Part shown: positions 46,493-55,097 of the stretch, piece by piece
How positions within the stretch are numbered: the first letter of the stretch is position 1
How the letters are laid out: each line of letters starts with the position of its first letter
Assembly: GCF_021654795.1 (NCBI RefSeq)
Contig: NZ_AP025344.1
Coordinates: 6,482,501-6,546,500 of the forward strand
Source of the DNA: Paenibacillus dendritiformis
Lineage (GTDB): Bacteria; Bacillota; Bacilli; Paenibacillales; Paenibacillaceae
DNA length: 64,000 nt
Direction: 5' to 3'
Notes under the pieces: generated by a model
What the model saw: the letters and a program-made list of their open reading frames with translations, nothing else
Told to the model about the DNA's origin: nothing
Databases searched by the model: none
Translations under genes and position numbers: made by a program

Positions 46493-47264
46493 CCGGGTGG
46501 GCGTGCTCGACAAGGTGAAGAAGCTGGCGATGCTGCCGGACGACATTCATACCAACATTGAGTTAACAGCGGAATATTACGAAGTCGGGGTTAAAGCAAT
46601 CGAAAGTTTAATTTATGACCACCGTGAGGAATTGGAATCAGATGGTTTGCGGGTATTAACAGGATCTGAACTCTCCTCCTTTAAGAAGGAGAGTCAAATA
46701 AAAAGCCGCGCCAGTTCTTTAACCATCATCCCTCGTCGGGCTATCCTCCGCATCGGGATGCTCTTACGAGATAGCATCATTGCACAGACGGTACGGAGCT
46801 ACCTACTGGATGCAGAACAGTCATATCCGGTCAGGGAATCGGCTGACACTCTACAATTTCGCAAAGAAATGATTTTCCTTGAGGCAGCGAGCAATATACT
46901 CCGACTTCCGGAAAGCGGGAAGCTGAAGCTGATGGGCGACTTTGCAAAGCTCCATGGCCTCAATGTACCGTTACCAGCCTACGCGGTCAATGAAGATGTA
47001 ACGGAATCGGCAACAGTCCTGCTGAAAAAGCACGGTGCACCGTTCGGGGCCGCTAAGTTCAACACCCTATTAATTCAGCGTGGCTTGTTAGAGGAGCGGG
47101 AACGGCCATCAAGCAATGGCGGAGTCAAGGCATTTAAATCGTTGACCGATGACGGACTGATTTATGGGAAGAACCTTATTAGCCCGGTCAACCCGCGTGA
47201 GACTCAACCGCACTACTATGCGAGTAAGTTTGGCGAGCTGTTAGAGCTCATCAGCGCATCATGA
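46440..47264 (+). CDS. Phage early protein, antirepressor-like, unassigned
   Basis: 274 residues, start ATG 46440 after AAAGGAGAGG. The N-terminal half (ELTAEYYEVGVKAIESLIYD, then HREELESDGLRVLTGSELSS and IPRRAILRIGMLLRDSIIAQ) resembles phage regulatory/antirepressor proteins that read a helix-turn-helix-like module. The C-terminal half (KFNTLLIQRGLLEERERPSS, PHYYASKFGELL) looks like a KilA-C/ANT-type domain. I cannot name the family with certainty. It is controlled by the second CI/Cro-type operator by position. Confidence 0.7.
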   Translation: MNQLALLESKTLRESVIDRVGVLDKVKKLAMLPDDIHTNIELTAEYYEVGVKAIESLIYDHREELESDGLRVLTGSELSSFKKESQIKSRASSLTIIPRRAILRIGMLLRDSIIAQTVRSYLLDAEQSYPVRESADTLQFRKEMIFLEAASNILRLPESGKLKLMGDFAKLHGLNVPLPAYAVNEDVTESATVLLKKHGAPFGAAKFNTLLIQRGLLEERERPSSNGGVKAFKSLTDDGLIYGKNLISPVNPRETQPHYYASKFGELLELISAS

Positions 47265-47279
47265 CAGGAGGCGAGCACT

Positions 47280-47486
47280 ATGACAAACCCTTCGACAAAC
47301 AGCCTTCCTCCCGTTTTGACTCTCAAGGACGTGGCAGCGTATTTTCAGCGCAGCACATGGACGATACGTCGACGCACAAAAAACGGTGACATCCGCTTTT
47401 ACAAAGAAGGTCAGGAGTATCGTTTTCGTCGCGAATGGGTGCTGGAGTATGAGCAGCAATGCATTGAGAAGGGAGAATTGCCATGA
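47280..47486 (+). CDS. Excisionase-type helix-turn-helix protein
   Basis: 68 residues, MerR/excisionase-like winged helix: LTLKDVAAYFQRSTWTIRRR followed by RFYKEGQEYRFRREWVLEYE. GGAGG lies 11 bases before the ATG. The stop overlaps the next gene by 4 bases. It may assist the integrase or act as a small regulator. Confidence 0.75.
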   Translation: MTNPSTNSLPPVLTLKDVAAYFQRSTWTIRRRTKNGDIRFYKEGQEYRFRREWVLEYEQQCIEKGELP

Positions 47487-47743
47487 CCGACATCAAAATC
47501 GGCATCCACCCGGTACACCGCCGGATGGCGGAATTGCATTTCATCCAGCAAGAACGCTCCTGGACATCAAAAGAACAGGCTGAAATGATTCAATGCATCC
47601 AGGCCAATGCCAAGTTGGTAGAACGGCTGGATCAGCTCAACAACTTGGGATATATCGCCCATGTATCGGGCGATGTGGAATGGGAGCAAGAGATTCGAGC
47701 ACGAATCGACAAGCTGACTCAGCCGATGAAAGGAAGGGCTTAA
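47483..47743 (+). CDS. Small phage protein, function unknown
   Basis: 86 residues, helical (HPVHRRMAELHFIQQERSWT, EMIQCIQANAKLVERLDQLN). Overlaps the upstream gene by 4 bases, so it is translated with it. I recognise no domain. Confidence 0.65.
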   Translation: MTDIKIGIHPVHRRMAELHFIQQERSWTSKEQAEMIQCIQANAKLVERLDQLNNLGYIAHVSGDVEWEQEIRARIDKLTQPMKGRA

Positions 47744-47788
47744 CGGCTTGGATAAATGTTAGCCAAAAAATCATTAGGAGGAAAAAGC

Positions 47789-47980
47789 ATGAATCAAAAG
47801 CCATCAATCGGACGGATCGTCCATTTTGTCGGAATTGCGCCGCGTGCGGCCATTATTACGGGTGTTGTGGACGACGAGACAGTGCATCTGTGTATCTTCA
47901 ATCCTGCTGGAATTATTTTTGCGCAAAACGTTAAGCGCGGGGATGATTACGACCAGTGGAATTGGCCGCCGCGCGTTTGA
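47789..47980 (+). CDS. Small phage protein, paralogue of 50644-50829
   Basis: 63 residues, start ATG 47789 with TTAGGAGG upstream. The sequence KPSIGRIVHFVGIAPRAAII ... DDETVHLCIF ... WNWPPRV is shared, with more than half of positions identical, with the 61-residue protein at 50644-50829. Compact, probably beta-rich; function unknown. Confidence 0.75.
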   Translation: MNQKPSIGRIVHFVGIAPRAAIITGVVDDETVHLCIFNPAGIIFAQNVKRGDDYDQWNWPPRV

Positions 47981-47994
47981 GGAGGCGAAGCCAT

Positions 47995-48324
47995 ATGAGC
48001 ACTAGCAAGGAAGTCATCGACCATTGCCCGATATGCGAAAAGGAAATTTACTTCGGGCAAGCGGCCTGGAAAGTAGGGCCTGACCTGTGTTGCTCGGTGG
48101 ATCACATGGTCCAGCATGCCCGGGTGGTCATCGTGATTGCGGGTCAAGAAGAATCATCCGAGTTAGGGACTTGCAATTACCGAAACTGCTCTAAACCAGC
48201 TACGACGAGGGGAACAGTTTTTGCTCGAAAGTCAGAAGGAGAGGGCGAGCTTATACCTGTTGATGTTGTAGCCTGTGACCAGCATAAAAGGAAGGGCGGC
48301 TTCTTCCATGACTATTCCCGATGA
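47995..48324 (+). CDS. Small cysteine-rich phage protein
   Basis: 109 residues with probable zinc sites: CPICEKEIYF, LCCSVDHMVQH, GTCNYRNCSKPATTRGTVF and DVVACDQHKRKGG. ATG 47995 follows GAGGAGG. Function unknown. Confidence 0.65.
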   Translation: MSTSKEVIDHCPICEKEIYFGQAAWKVGPDLCCSVDHMVQHARVVIVIAGQEESSELGTCNYRNCSKPATTRGTVFARKSEGEGELIPVDVVACDQHKRKGGFFHDYSR

Positions 48325-48436
48325 ACTGCTGGATCACCTGGCCGCCAGGTACATCCACTCCGGAATCGATGCAGATTGGTTCCCGTTTGTGACCTGGGCG
48401 ACCATCGAGGCCGAGAAGATGGGCTTCAAATTCTGA
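48308..48436 (+). CDS. Very small phage protein
   Basis: 42 residues, MTIPDELLDHLAARYIHSGI then DADWFPFVTW and a helical end (ATIEAEKMGFKF). ATG 48308 lies inside the end of the previous gene (17-base overlap), with AAGGAAGGGC about 13 bases upstream. Amphipathic and compact; plausible but unrecognised. Confidence 0.5.
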   Translation: MTIPDELLDHLAARYIHSGIDADWFPFVTWATIEAEKMGFKF

Positions 48437-48454
48437 TAAGGAGGTGAGAGAGGC

Positions 48455-48604
48455 ATGACGAGGAAGCAACGCCTTCGTAGTCTGGGTAACTTGCTACAGC
48501 TGCGGGATACGGCACAATGCAGCCAGGCTCGCGAGATGTACCGCCAGCAATACCAGCGGGCTGCAGGAAGGTTGCACAATGAAAAACAGCTCCAAGCGGG
48601 GTAG
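48455..48604 (+). CDS. Very small basic phage protein
   Basis: 49 residues, MTRKQRLRSLGNLLQLRDTA continuing as a basic, Gln-rich helix. Strong AAGGAGGTG site upstream of ATG 48455. Function unknown. Confidence 0.5.
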   Translation: MTRKQRLRSLGNLLQLRDTAQCSQAREMYRQQYQRAAGRLHNEKQLQAG

Positions 48605-48668
48605 GAGCCGCCGGGAGCTGAACACACACTATTCAAAGCCAGTTTAGCACTGGCGGAAGGAGAAATCA

Positions 48669-48968
48669 ATGAAAGCAACTGGAATTGTACGTAATCTTGA
48701 TAGCCTTGGGCGCATCGTTATTCCAATGGAGCTGCGCCGCACGATGGGCATCGGTGAACAGGAGCCTATGGAAATCTATACGTATGGTGATCGCATTGTA
48801 CTCCAAAAGCATGGGGCAGGCTGTAGCCTTTGCGGCTCCACGGAAAAGAGCCTGAAAAAGTTCGCGCGTGATAGAAGCATATGCGTCGGTTGTATCAACC
48901 TCATTGCAGACCGCCGACAGCAGCTGCTTGAGCAAAAAGAACAAAATAAGGAGGACTTATTTACATGA
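48669..48968 (+). CDS. AbrB-like regulator with a C-terminal zinc knuckle
   Basis: 99 residues. The N-terminal SpoVT/AbrB swapped-hairpin domain (GIVRNLDSLGRIVIPMELRR, EPMEIYTYGDRIVLQK) is followed by two CxxC pairs (CSLCGS and CVGCIN), which could bind zinc. AbrB represses transition-state genes in Bacillus; a phage copy may alter host or phage gene expression. AAGGAG lies 8 bases upstream. Confidence 0.88.
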   Translation: MKATGIVRNLDSLGRIVIPMELRRTMGIGEQEPMEIYTYGDRIVLQKHGAGCSLCGSTEKSLKKFARDRSICVGCINLIADRRQQLLEQKEQNKEDLFT

Positions 48969-49429
48969 ACATCACAATTTCTATCCAAGCCCCTGAATTG
49001 GTCGGGGCAATCAATAACCTGGCTACATCCCTGGGCGGCAAGTTGGCGGCAGCCGCTGCGCCGTTAGCCCAAACTACCCTGCAGAACGATCCGCAACAGC
49101 CGGTTACCGTATTCCAGCAGCCACCAATGCAATCGGCTTATGGTGCAGCACCTGACCCAGCCGCCCCTGCACAAGCAGCGGTTCCGGTAGCTCCGCCCCA
49201 GGCTCCTGTTGTTCCTGCTCCAGCCGCTGCGGTCGGTGTGCCGACAACTGCGCCAGCATACACCTTGGATCAGCTTGCCGTAGCTGCCGGACCTATCGTC
49301 GACGCGGGGCGTTCAGGCGAGCTGACATCTTGGCTGCAGCAACGCGGAGTTCAGGCGCTGACACAGCTCCCGAAGGAGCTGTACGGTGAGTTTGCGACGT
49401 ATCTCCGTAGCCTGGGGGCTAAAATATGA
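48965..49429 (+). CDS. Alanine/proline-rich phage protein
   Basis: 154 residues. A short N-terminal module (NITISIQAPELVGAINNLAT) and a C-terminal helical module (DQLAVAAGPIVDAGRSGELT, LTQLPKELYGEFATYLRSL) are joined by a flexible Ala/Pro/Gln linker of about 65 residues. It overlaps both neighbours by 4 bases and lies at the head of the replication module. Confidence 0.7.
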   Translation: MNITISIQAPELVGAINNLATSLGGKLAAAAAPLAQTTLQNDPQQPVTVFQQPPMQSAYGAAPDPAAPAQAAVPVAPPQAPVVPAPAAAVGVPTTAPAYTLDQLAVAAGPIVDAGRSGELTSWLQQRGVQALTQLPKELYGEFATYLRSLGAKI

Positions 49430-50619
49430 CGCAGATTGCCCATGCGGAGCGGGCGCATGCGCTGCTGTCAGCCAGCAGTGCACACCGATGGCTAGTCTGT
49501 AGGCCATCGGCCCGCTTGGAGGACGCATTACCTGATACGACATCCGGTGCGGCGAGGGAGGGCACGCTTGCCCACGAAATCGCGGAGTTAAAGCTGCGTC
49601 GGGCGCTGGTAGAGCCTATGAGCACCCGATCCTTTAATAGTCGGTTGAAAAAGATGAAAGAGCAAACGCATGAAGGCAAGCCGCTATTTGATGAGGAGAT
49701 GCTTCGACACACAGACACCTATCTAGAGTATGTCCAGGGTGTAGTGCACGCCTTTCCGGTGCCTCCGTACATCGCGATTGAAAGACGAGTTGACTACTCC
49801 GTTTACGCTCCGGAAGGATTCGGGACGGCGGACTGCATCATTATCGGCAGCGGCCAGCTCCACATCATTGATTTTAAATACGGTAAAGGCGCGCTTGTGT
49901 TAGCCGAGAACAACCCGCAGATGAAGCTGTATGCTCTCGGTGCCTTGCAGGCTTACTCCCTGCTGTATGGTATCGAGACGGTCCACATGGCGATTGTGCA
50001 ACCCCGTGTAAGGGAGCACGCTTCCGAGTGGTCGATATCGGCCACGGAATTATTGGCCTGGGGGGAATCAATCAAGCCAATTGCTGCCCGAGCCTATGAG
50101 GGCAAAGGCGAGTATGTCCCTGGTGAGCATTGCGGATTCTGCCGGGCAAAAGAGACTTGCCGGGCGAGGGTAGAACATTTGCTGTCCATAGAGCCATTGG
50201 CTCCGTTGAAGCCGCCGCTCATCGGCTGGGAGGAAGTCGGCATTGTACTCAAGCGTGCGGAGGGACTTATACCTTGGTACAACAGCCTGAAGAAGTTGGC
50301 GCTCGCCGAGGCACTTAAAGGAGGGGACGTCCCAGGCTGGAAGGCTGTAGCGGGTCGAGGTAGCCGAGATTATGCCGACTTGGATGCGGCATTCAAGCAC
50401 CTACAGGAAAAAGGCATCGACGAGGCGCTATTATACGAGCGCCAGCCATTAACGCCGCCCGCCCTGGAAAAAACGCTAGGTAAAAAGCAATATAGGGAGC
50501 TCCTAGAGGAACCGGGCCATGTAATCAGTAAGCCGGGCGCGCCGACCTTGGCCCCGGCTGACGACAAGCGTCCAGCGATTGTGAATCAAATCTCGCCCGA
50601 GCAAGCATTCGGGCAATGA
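49426..50619 (+). CDS. DUF2800 RecB/Cas4-like nuclease
   Basis: 397 residues. PD-(D/E)XK nuclease core: GTADCIIIGSGQLHIIDFKY (D and K of the active site), after HEIAELK. A C-terminal cysteine cluster CGFCRAKETC, typical of RecB/Cas4-type Fe-S nucleases, follows. Regularly found before DUF2815 and family A polymerase in Bacillota phages, suggesting a recombination or replication role. Confidence 0.88.
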   Translation: MTQIAHAERAHALLSASSAHRWLVCRPSARLEDALPDTTSGAAREGTLAHEIAELKLRRALVEPMSTRSFNSRLKKMKEQTHEGKPLFDEEMLRHTDTYLEYVQGVVHAFPVPPYIAIERRVDYSVYAPEGFGTADCIIIGSGQLHIIDFKYGKGALVLAENNPQMKLYALGALQAYSLLYGIETVHMAIVQPRVREHASEWSISATELLAWGESIKPIAARAYEGKGEYVPGEHCGFCRAKETCRARVEHLLSIEPLAPLKPPLIGWEEVGIVLKRAEGLIPWYNSLKKLALAEALKGGDVPGWKAVAGRGSRDYADLDAAFKHLQEKGIDEALLYERQPLTPPALEKTLGKKQYRELLEEPGHVISKPGAPTLAPADDKRPAIVNQISPEQAFGQ

Positions 50620-50643
50620 AAATATAGGAGGTTAAGAGACTCT

Positions 50644-50829
50644 ATGAAACCATCTGTCGGAAGAATCGTGCATTACTTTGGAGTCGTTCCGCATGCAGCT
50701 ATTATCACGGATATTTTGGACGATGAAACGGTTCATTTGTGCGTCTTCACGCAAACTGAATTGGAGTTCCAACTAAATGTAAAGCTTGGAGACGAACCGG
50801 GGTGCTGGAACTGGCCTCCACGTGTGTAA
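50644..50829 (+). CDS. Small phage protein, paralogue of 47789-47980
   Basis: 61 residues, KPSVGRIVHYFGVVPHAAII, DDETVHLCVF and WNWPPRV; a close relative of the protein about 2.8 kb upstream. GGAGG lies 12 bases before the ATG. Function unknown. Confidence 0.75.
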   Translation: MKPSVGRIVHYFGVVPHAAIITDILDDETVHLCVFTQTELEFQLNVKLGDEPGCWNWPPRV

Positions 50830-50931
50830 GGCTTAGCATTTATGGGTGAAATTGCTGATTACTATATCGAACAAATGGTATCTGGCCGCTGGTCTAGCGG
50901 CAAATATAACCGATCAGGGGGAAAACGACAA

Positions 50932-51789
50932 ATGACAACTCAAATCGAATCGACAAGCGTTACGACTGGTGAAGTAAGACTGAGCTACGTAAATTTGTTT
51001 ACGCCTCGCGCAAATAACCCTGGAGAGGAGCCAAAATACAGCCTTACCGTACTTATTCCTAAAACAGATACCGCAACGATGCAGCGAATCCACGCTGCCG
51101 TTCAGGCTGCAATGCAAAAAGGGGCTGCCTTGAATTATTGGACGGGTACAGCTCAGCCGGATGTGCCGATTCGGGACGGCGACGGGCGCAAGCCTCAAAG
51201 CGGTGAGCCGTATGGTCCGGAGTGTAAAGGCCATTGGGTTATTGCTTTGAGTAGCAAGCAGCAACAATCAGTAGTTGATGTCAATCTGAATCCAATCGTT
51301 AATCAATCCGAGGTCTATAGCGGCATGTATGGTCGGGTACACATAAATTTTTACCCATACAGCAACAAGAAAAAAGGAATTGGAGCTGGTCTTGGGCCCG
51401 TCCAGAAAACTCGTGACGGTGAACCTTTAGGGGGCCGAATCAGCGCCGAGCAGGCATTCGGTGCCGGCTTCACACCAGCACCGGCTCCGTCTGGTTGGGA
51501 GCAGGCAGCGCCGCCACAGCAATACGGTCAGCAACCTACAAACGGATGGTCAATGCAGACTCCTGACGGTGGGCGGGTAAATACTACACCGTCACAGGTT
51601 TACGGCCAACCTAGCCATCCGCCAGCACAGCAGCAGACAGGGGGAGCGCCGCAAGGGTACGGCCAACCTGCTCCCCAGCAGCCGCAATATGGTCAACAAG
51701 GCTACGCCCAGGCACCGCAACAGCCACAGCAGCCACAGATTGACCCGATTACTGGCAAGCCGTTGAATGGCGGCGTGTGGGGCCTATGA
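50932..51789 (+). CDS. DUF2815 protein, ssDNA-binding-like
   Basis: About 285 residues, ATG 50932 after GGGGG. The N-terminal 170 residues (RLSYVNLFTPRANNPGEEPK, YSLTVLIPKTD, GHWVIALSSKQQQ, YSGMYGRVHINFYPYSNKKK) match DUF2815, thought to be a gp2.5-like single-strand DNA-binding protein. The rest is a Gln/Pro/Gly-rich tail that ends ITGKPLNGGVWGL, like the flexible tail of SSB. An in-frame ATG at 50842 would add MGEIADYYIEQMVSGRW and 13 more residues, itself phage-like. The stop overlaps the polymerase gene. Confidence 0.85.
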   Translation: MTTQIESTSVTTGEVRLSYVNLFTPRANNPGEEPKYSLTVLIPKTDTATMQRIHAAVQAAMQKGAALNYWTGTAQPDVPIRDGDGRKPQSGEPYGPECKGHWVIALSSKQQQSVVDVNLNPIVNQSEVYSGMYGRVHINFYPYSNKKKGIGAGLGPVQKTRDGEPLGGRISAEQAFGAGFTPAPAPSGWEQAAPPQQYGQQPTNGWSMQTPDGGRVNTTPSQVYGQPSHPPAQQQTGGAPQGYGQPAPQQPQYGQQGYAQAPQQPQQPQIDPITGKPLNGGVWGL

Positions 51790-53753
51790 CCCGGCATCTG
51801 TCAATCGACATTGAAACGTATTCGTCGATCGACATCAAAAAAGCGGGACTGTACAAGTACGTGCAGTCCCCAGATTTTCAAATCCTTCTCTTTGCTTGGT
51901 CTTTTGACTTTGACCGCCGAGTGCAGATTGTTGACCTGGCGCAAGGTGAGTCTTTACCGCTGGAAGTGATCCAAGCGCTAAATGACCCCACGGTCATAAA
52001 GCATGCGTACAATGCCGCTTTCGAGTGGTACTGTCTCAACAAGTTCTGGCCCTCGCCGATTGAGCAATGGCACTGCACACAGGTTCACGGCCTGTATTGC
52101 GGTTATCCTGCAGGCTTGGCAGCTGTGGGCGAGGCGCTGAGCATCCCGCAGGATAGACGTAAGCTCGGTACGGGTGGGGCGCTTATCCGGACGTTTTGCG
52201 TGCCGTGCAAGCCAACAAAGAAAAACGGTATGCGCACGAGAACGCTGCCGCACCATGAACCGGCAAAATGGGAGTTGTTTAAGGAATACTGCGTTGGCGA
52301 CGTAGTAGCCGAAAAGGCGATATTGCGCCGTTTATCCTTGTTCCCGGTGCCGGCGTCGGAATGGCGGCTGTGGGAGCTTGACCAGCGAATCAATGCCCGA
52401 GGCCTAGCCTGTGACTTGCAGATGGTTGAGGGGGCCCTAGCGATTGATGAGCAGGTGACGGGAGAGTTAAAGGCCGAAGCCATCCGGATTACTGGCCTGG
52501 ACAATCCGAAGTCCGTGCAGCAGCTCACGAAGTGGTTGGAGGAAGAGACAGGCGAGGAGATCGAGAACCTGCAGAAAGGCACGGTGTCGAAGCTTATCGA
52601 TGTGCTGGATGAAGGCAGGGCCCGGCGAGTGCTGGAGATCCGCCAAGAGCTCTCCAAGACGTCAGTCAAGAAGTACCAGGCCATGAAGCAGGCAGCCTGT
52701 GAGGATGGGCGCGTTCGGGGGCTGTTGCAGTTTTACGGAGCGAATCGAACCGGGCGCTGGGCAGGACGTCTTGTCCAGATTCAGAATCTGCCGCGAAATT
52801 ACCTTTCCACGCTGGAGTACGCACGCCAGCTGGTCAAAGAAAAGAAAGTCGATATGCTCAAGTTTGTTTACGGCAATGTCCCGGATACGCTCTCTCAGCT
52901 CATCCGGACGGCGTTCGTGGCCCCGGATGGGAAGACACTCCTTGTGGCGGACTTCTCGGCCATTGAAGCCCGCGTAATTGCCTGGTTGGCGGGGGAGCAG
53001 TGGCGGCTGGACGTCTTTAATACACATGGGAAGATTTACGAAGCGTCAGCGTCGCAGATGTTTGGCGTCCCTATTGAGCAGATTGGCAAGGGAAGCGATT
53101 TACGGCAAAAGGGTAAGGTGGCAGAACTGGCCCTTGGATACCAGGGAGGGAAAGGCGCACTCATCAGTATGGGTGCACTAGATATGGGGCTGACCGAAGA
53201 TGAGCTTCCGGATATCGTTCTTCGCTGGCGTAACGCCAATCGGCGCATCGTTGACTTGTGGTACAGCCTCGAAGCTGCGGCGCTTGATGTCATGCAGCAC
53301 GGGGAGACGATTGGCATTAAGGGACTCATCTTTTCCCGAGAGAGCCATTACGGTTCTGATCAGGACTTTTTCACGATTACATTGCCTAGCGGGCGCAAGT
53401 TGTATTATGCAAAACCGTTCATAAAGGAAAATGACTTCGGCAAGCCCGCGCTGCACTATTGGGGCGTGGATCAAACAAAGAAGAAATGGACGGTGCTCAG
53501 CACCTACGGCGGGAAGCTGACGGAGAACGTTGTGCAGGCGATTGCTCGGGACTGCCTGGCCGTATCATTGACACGATTGGAACAGGCAGGTTACGAGACT
53601 GTGCTTCACGTCCACGATGAAGTGGGCATTGAGGCCGATAACCCCGACATGTTGGATCATGTGCTGGAGATTATGGGGCAGCCTGTTCCTTGGGCTCCAG
53701 GGCTGCCGCTGAAGGCTGATGGATTCGCCACATCATTCTATCAAAAGGATTAG
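51786..53753 (+). CDS. Phage DNA polymerase, family A
   Basis: 655 residues. N-terminal DnaQ-like 3'-5' exonuclease (LSIDIETYSSIDI). The polymerase domain has motif A at about 390 (LLVADFSAIEARVIAWLAGE), an O-helix region (RQKGKVAELALGYQGGKGAL) and motif C HVHDEVGIE near 608. Begins by a 4-base overlap with DUF2815; replication core of the phage. Confidence 0.94.
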   Translation: MTRHLSIDIETYSSIDIKKAGLYKYVQSPDFQILLFAWSFDFDRRVQIVDLAQGESLPLEVIQALNDPTVIKHAYNAAFEWYCLNKFWPSPIEQWHCTQVHGLYCGYPAGLAAVGEALSIPQDRRKLGTGGALIRTFCVPCKPTKKNGMRTRTLPHHEPAKWELFKEYCVGDVVAEKAILRRLSLFPVPASEWRLWELDQRINARGLACDLQMVEGALAIDEQVTGELKAEAIRITGLDNPKSVQQLTKWLEEETGEEIENLQKGTVSKLIDVLDEGRARRVLEIRQELSKTSVKKYQAMKQAACEDGRVRGLLQFYGANRTGRWAGRLVQIQNLPRNYLSTLEYARQLVKEKKVDMLKFVYGNVPDTLSQLIRTAFVAPDGKTLLVADFSAIEARVIAWLAGEQWRLDVFNTHGKIYEASASQMFGVPIEQIGKGSDLRQKGKVAELALGYQGGKGALISMGALDMGLTEDELPDIVLRWRNANRRIVDLWYSLEAAALDVMQHGETIGIKGLIFSRESHYGSDQDFFTITLPSGRKLYYAKPFIKENDFGKPALHYWGVDQTKKKWTVLSTYGGKLTENVVQAIARDCLAVSLTRLEQAGYETVLHVHDEVGIEADNPDMLDHVLEIMGQPVPWAPGLPLKADGFATSFYQKD

Positions 53754-53766
53754 GGGGGCTTGCCCC

Positions 53767-53991
53767 ATGTCAAATGTTGATCCTTATTTTCAGGATATAC
53801 CCTGGGACATCATCACGGACGATGCCGGACGAGTGATAGGCACGGTTTATATTCTGTTGCCGGATCCCCCACCGAGGCGGCGGCAGAAGGAGCGGCGGGG
53901 CTGGATCTCGCCATCAAACCGAACATATATTCGAGAAAGTGGAGGGGTTGAAGGTGGACAAAAAAACATCCATTCCCCATCGGGACGTTGA
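53767..53991 (+). CDS. Small phage protein, unknown
   Basis: 74 residues (YFQDIPWDIITDDAGRVIGT, VYILLPDPPPRRRQKERRGW), basic C-terminus. ATG 53767 follows AGGGGGGC. It overlaps the start of the next gene by 38 bases, so its real end or reality is less sure. Confidence 0.55.
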   Translation: MSNVDPYFQDIPWDIITDDAGRVIGTVYILLPDPPPRRRQKERRGWISPSNRTYIRESGGVEGGQKNIHSPSGR

Positions 53992-54853
53992 ATTGAAATC
54001 GAGCGGCAGCGGTCCGGTTGTCGAATACCAGCTGTCGCCGGAGGAGCTGGAGCGGTATCGGGCCATGCCAGCTCCGGACGGGAAGGTTAAAATGCCGGTT
54101 GGACTTCGGATAGCCGGTAATGATGAACAGAGGCGGCAAAGCAAGAAGGGAAGAAACGAGAAAGAGGGACCGGATTGCGGGCTTACAAAACGGGATTTAC
54201 TTGAGGCCGTTGCCGCCGGAAAATCGTTGTCTAGCATCGAGCGGGCTTGGAAGATGAAAAACCAAACGTTGCAATATTGGGTAAAGAAATGGGGCTTGAA
54301 AGGGATAACTCCAAAGGAGGCGCGCGAGCTGCTTGACACGACGGAAACCAAAGACCCCACCCCGGCGGCGGAGCCGCAAACAGATCCACTGGATGTGCTC
54401 ATTGAAGCGGATAATGACCTGCAGTCCTGGAAGCAACTGTGTGATAGCCAGGCTGAGTGCATTCTTGAGCAAAGTAATCGAATCATGGATTATGAAAGCG
54501 AGCTCGCACGCTGGGCGCAGGTAGAAGCGGACAATCGGCAGCGCATCGTGGAATTGGAAGAAGACGTACACAATTGGCGGCGCACCGCGGAGGAGCTGAA
54601 GCAGCAACTGGAGAAGGCCCCAATGGCTCAGCATCCGGAGCATGACCCCGTGGAGCGACCATCCCATTACACCGTCGGTGGCATCGAGACGATTGATATT
54701 ATCCGTGCCAAGCTAACGCCAGAGGAGTTTCGCGGTTATTGTAAGGGTAACGTGCTCAAATACGTTTGTCGAGAGCGCTGGAAAGGCGGCGACGAAGACT
54801 TACGGAAAACCCAGAAATATATCGAGTTTGTGCTGGGAGATGAGAAATCATGA
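53954..54853 (+). CDS. Phage protein with helix-turn-helix, coiled coil and DUF3310
   Basis: About 299 residues. HTH-like region at about 75-105 (LTKRDLLEAVAAGKSLSSIE, then RAWKMKNQTLQYWVKKWG). A coiled coil at about 150-225 (SQAECILEQSNRIMDYESEL, RIVELEEDVHNWRRTAEELK) and a C-terminal DUF3310 domain (VERPSHYTVGGIETIDIIRA, GYCKGNVLKYVCRERWKGG) follow. DUF3310 is often linked to phage nucleotide metabolism. GTG 53954 has GGAGGGG 6 bases upstream; starts at 53939 or 53948 are possible. This HTH-coiled coil-DUF3310 fusion is less usual than DUF3310 alone. Confidence 0.75.
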   Translation: MDKKTSIPHRDVELKSSGSGPVVEYQLSPEELERYRAMPAPDGKVKMPVGLRIAGNDEQRRQSKKGRNEKEGPDCGLTKRDLLEAVAAGKSLSSIERAWKMKNQTLQYWVKKWGLKGITPKEARELLDTTETKDPTPAAEPQTDPLDVLIEADNDLQSWKQLCDSQAECILEQSNRIMDYESELARWAQVEADNRQRIVELEEDVHNWRRTAEELKQQLEKAPMAQHPEHDPVERPSHYTVGGIETIDIIRAKLTPEEFRGYCKGNVLKYVCRERWKGGDEDLRKTQKYIEFVLGDEKS

Positions 54854-55092
54854 AAGACCGAAACAAATGCCCGGAGTGCAACGAATTTTGGGAAGAGTGC
54901 CCTTGCTGTGGTTCACGGTTTTGCCCGGGTTGCCGGACACTTGAGAGTGACGTTGATTATGGGGACGAAGGCGATGACGAGGATGACGCCCTGCTATGCC
55001 CCTTCTGCGGCGATGAGCTTGAACACTGGAACCAGGGAATCTACGAATGCAAGGAATGCAATGTCATGATTCCAGATGAACGGGAGGACTAA
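54850..55092 (+). CDS. Small zinc-ribbon phage protein
   Basis: 80 residues with four cysteine pairs or clusters (CPEC, CPCCGSRFCPGC, CPFCGD, CKEC) around a very acidic middle (VDYGDEGDDEDD). Likely binds two or more zinc ions. Overlaps the upstream gene by 4 bases. Confidence 0.7.
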   Translation: MKDRNKCPECNEFWEECPCCGSRFCPGCRTLESDVDYGDEGDDEDDALLCPFCGDELEHWNQGIYECKECNVMIPDERED

Positions 55093-55097
55093 GAACC

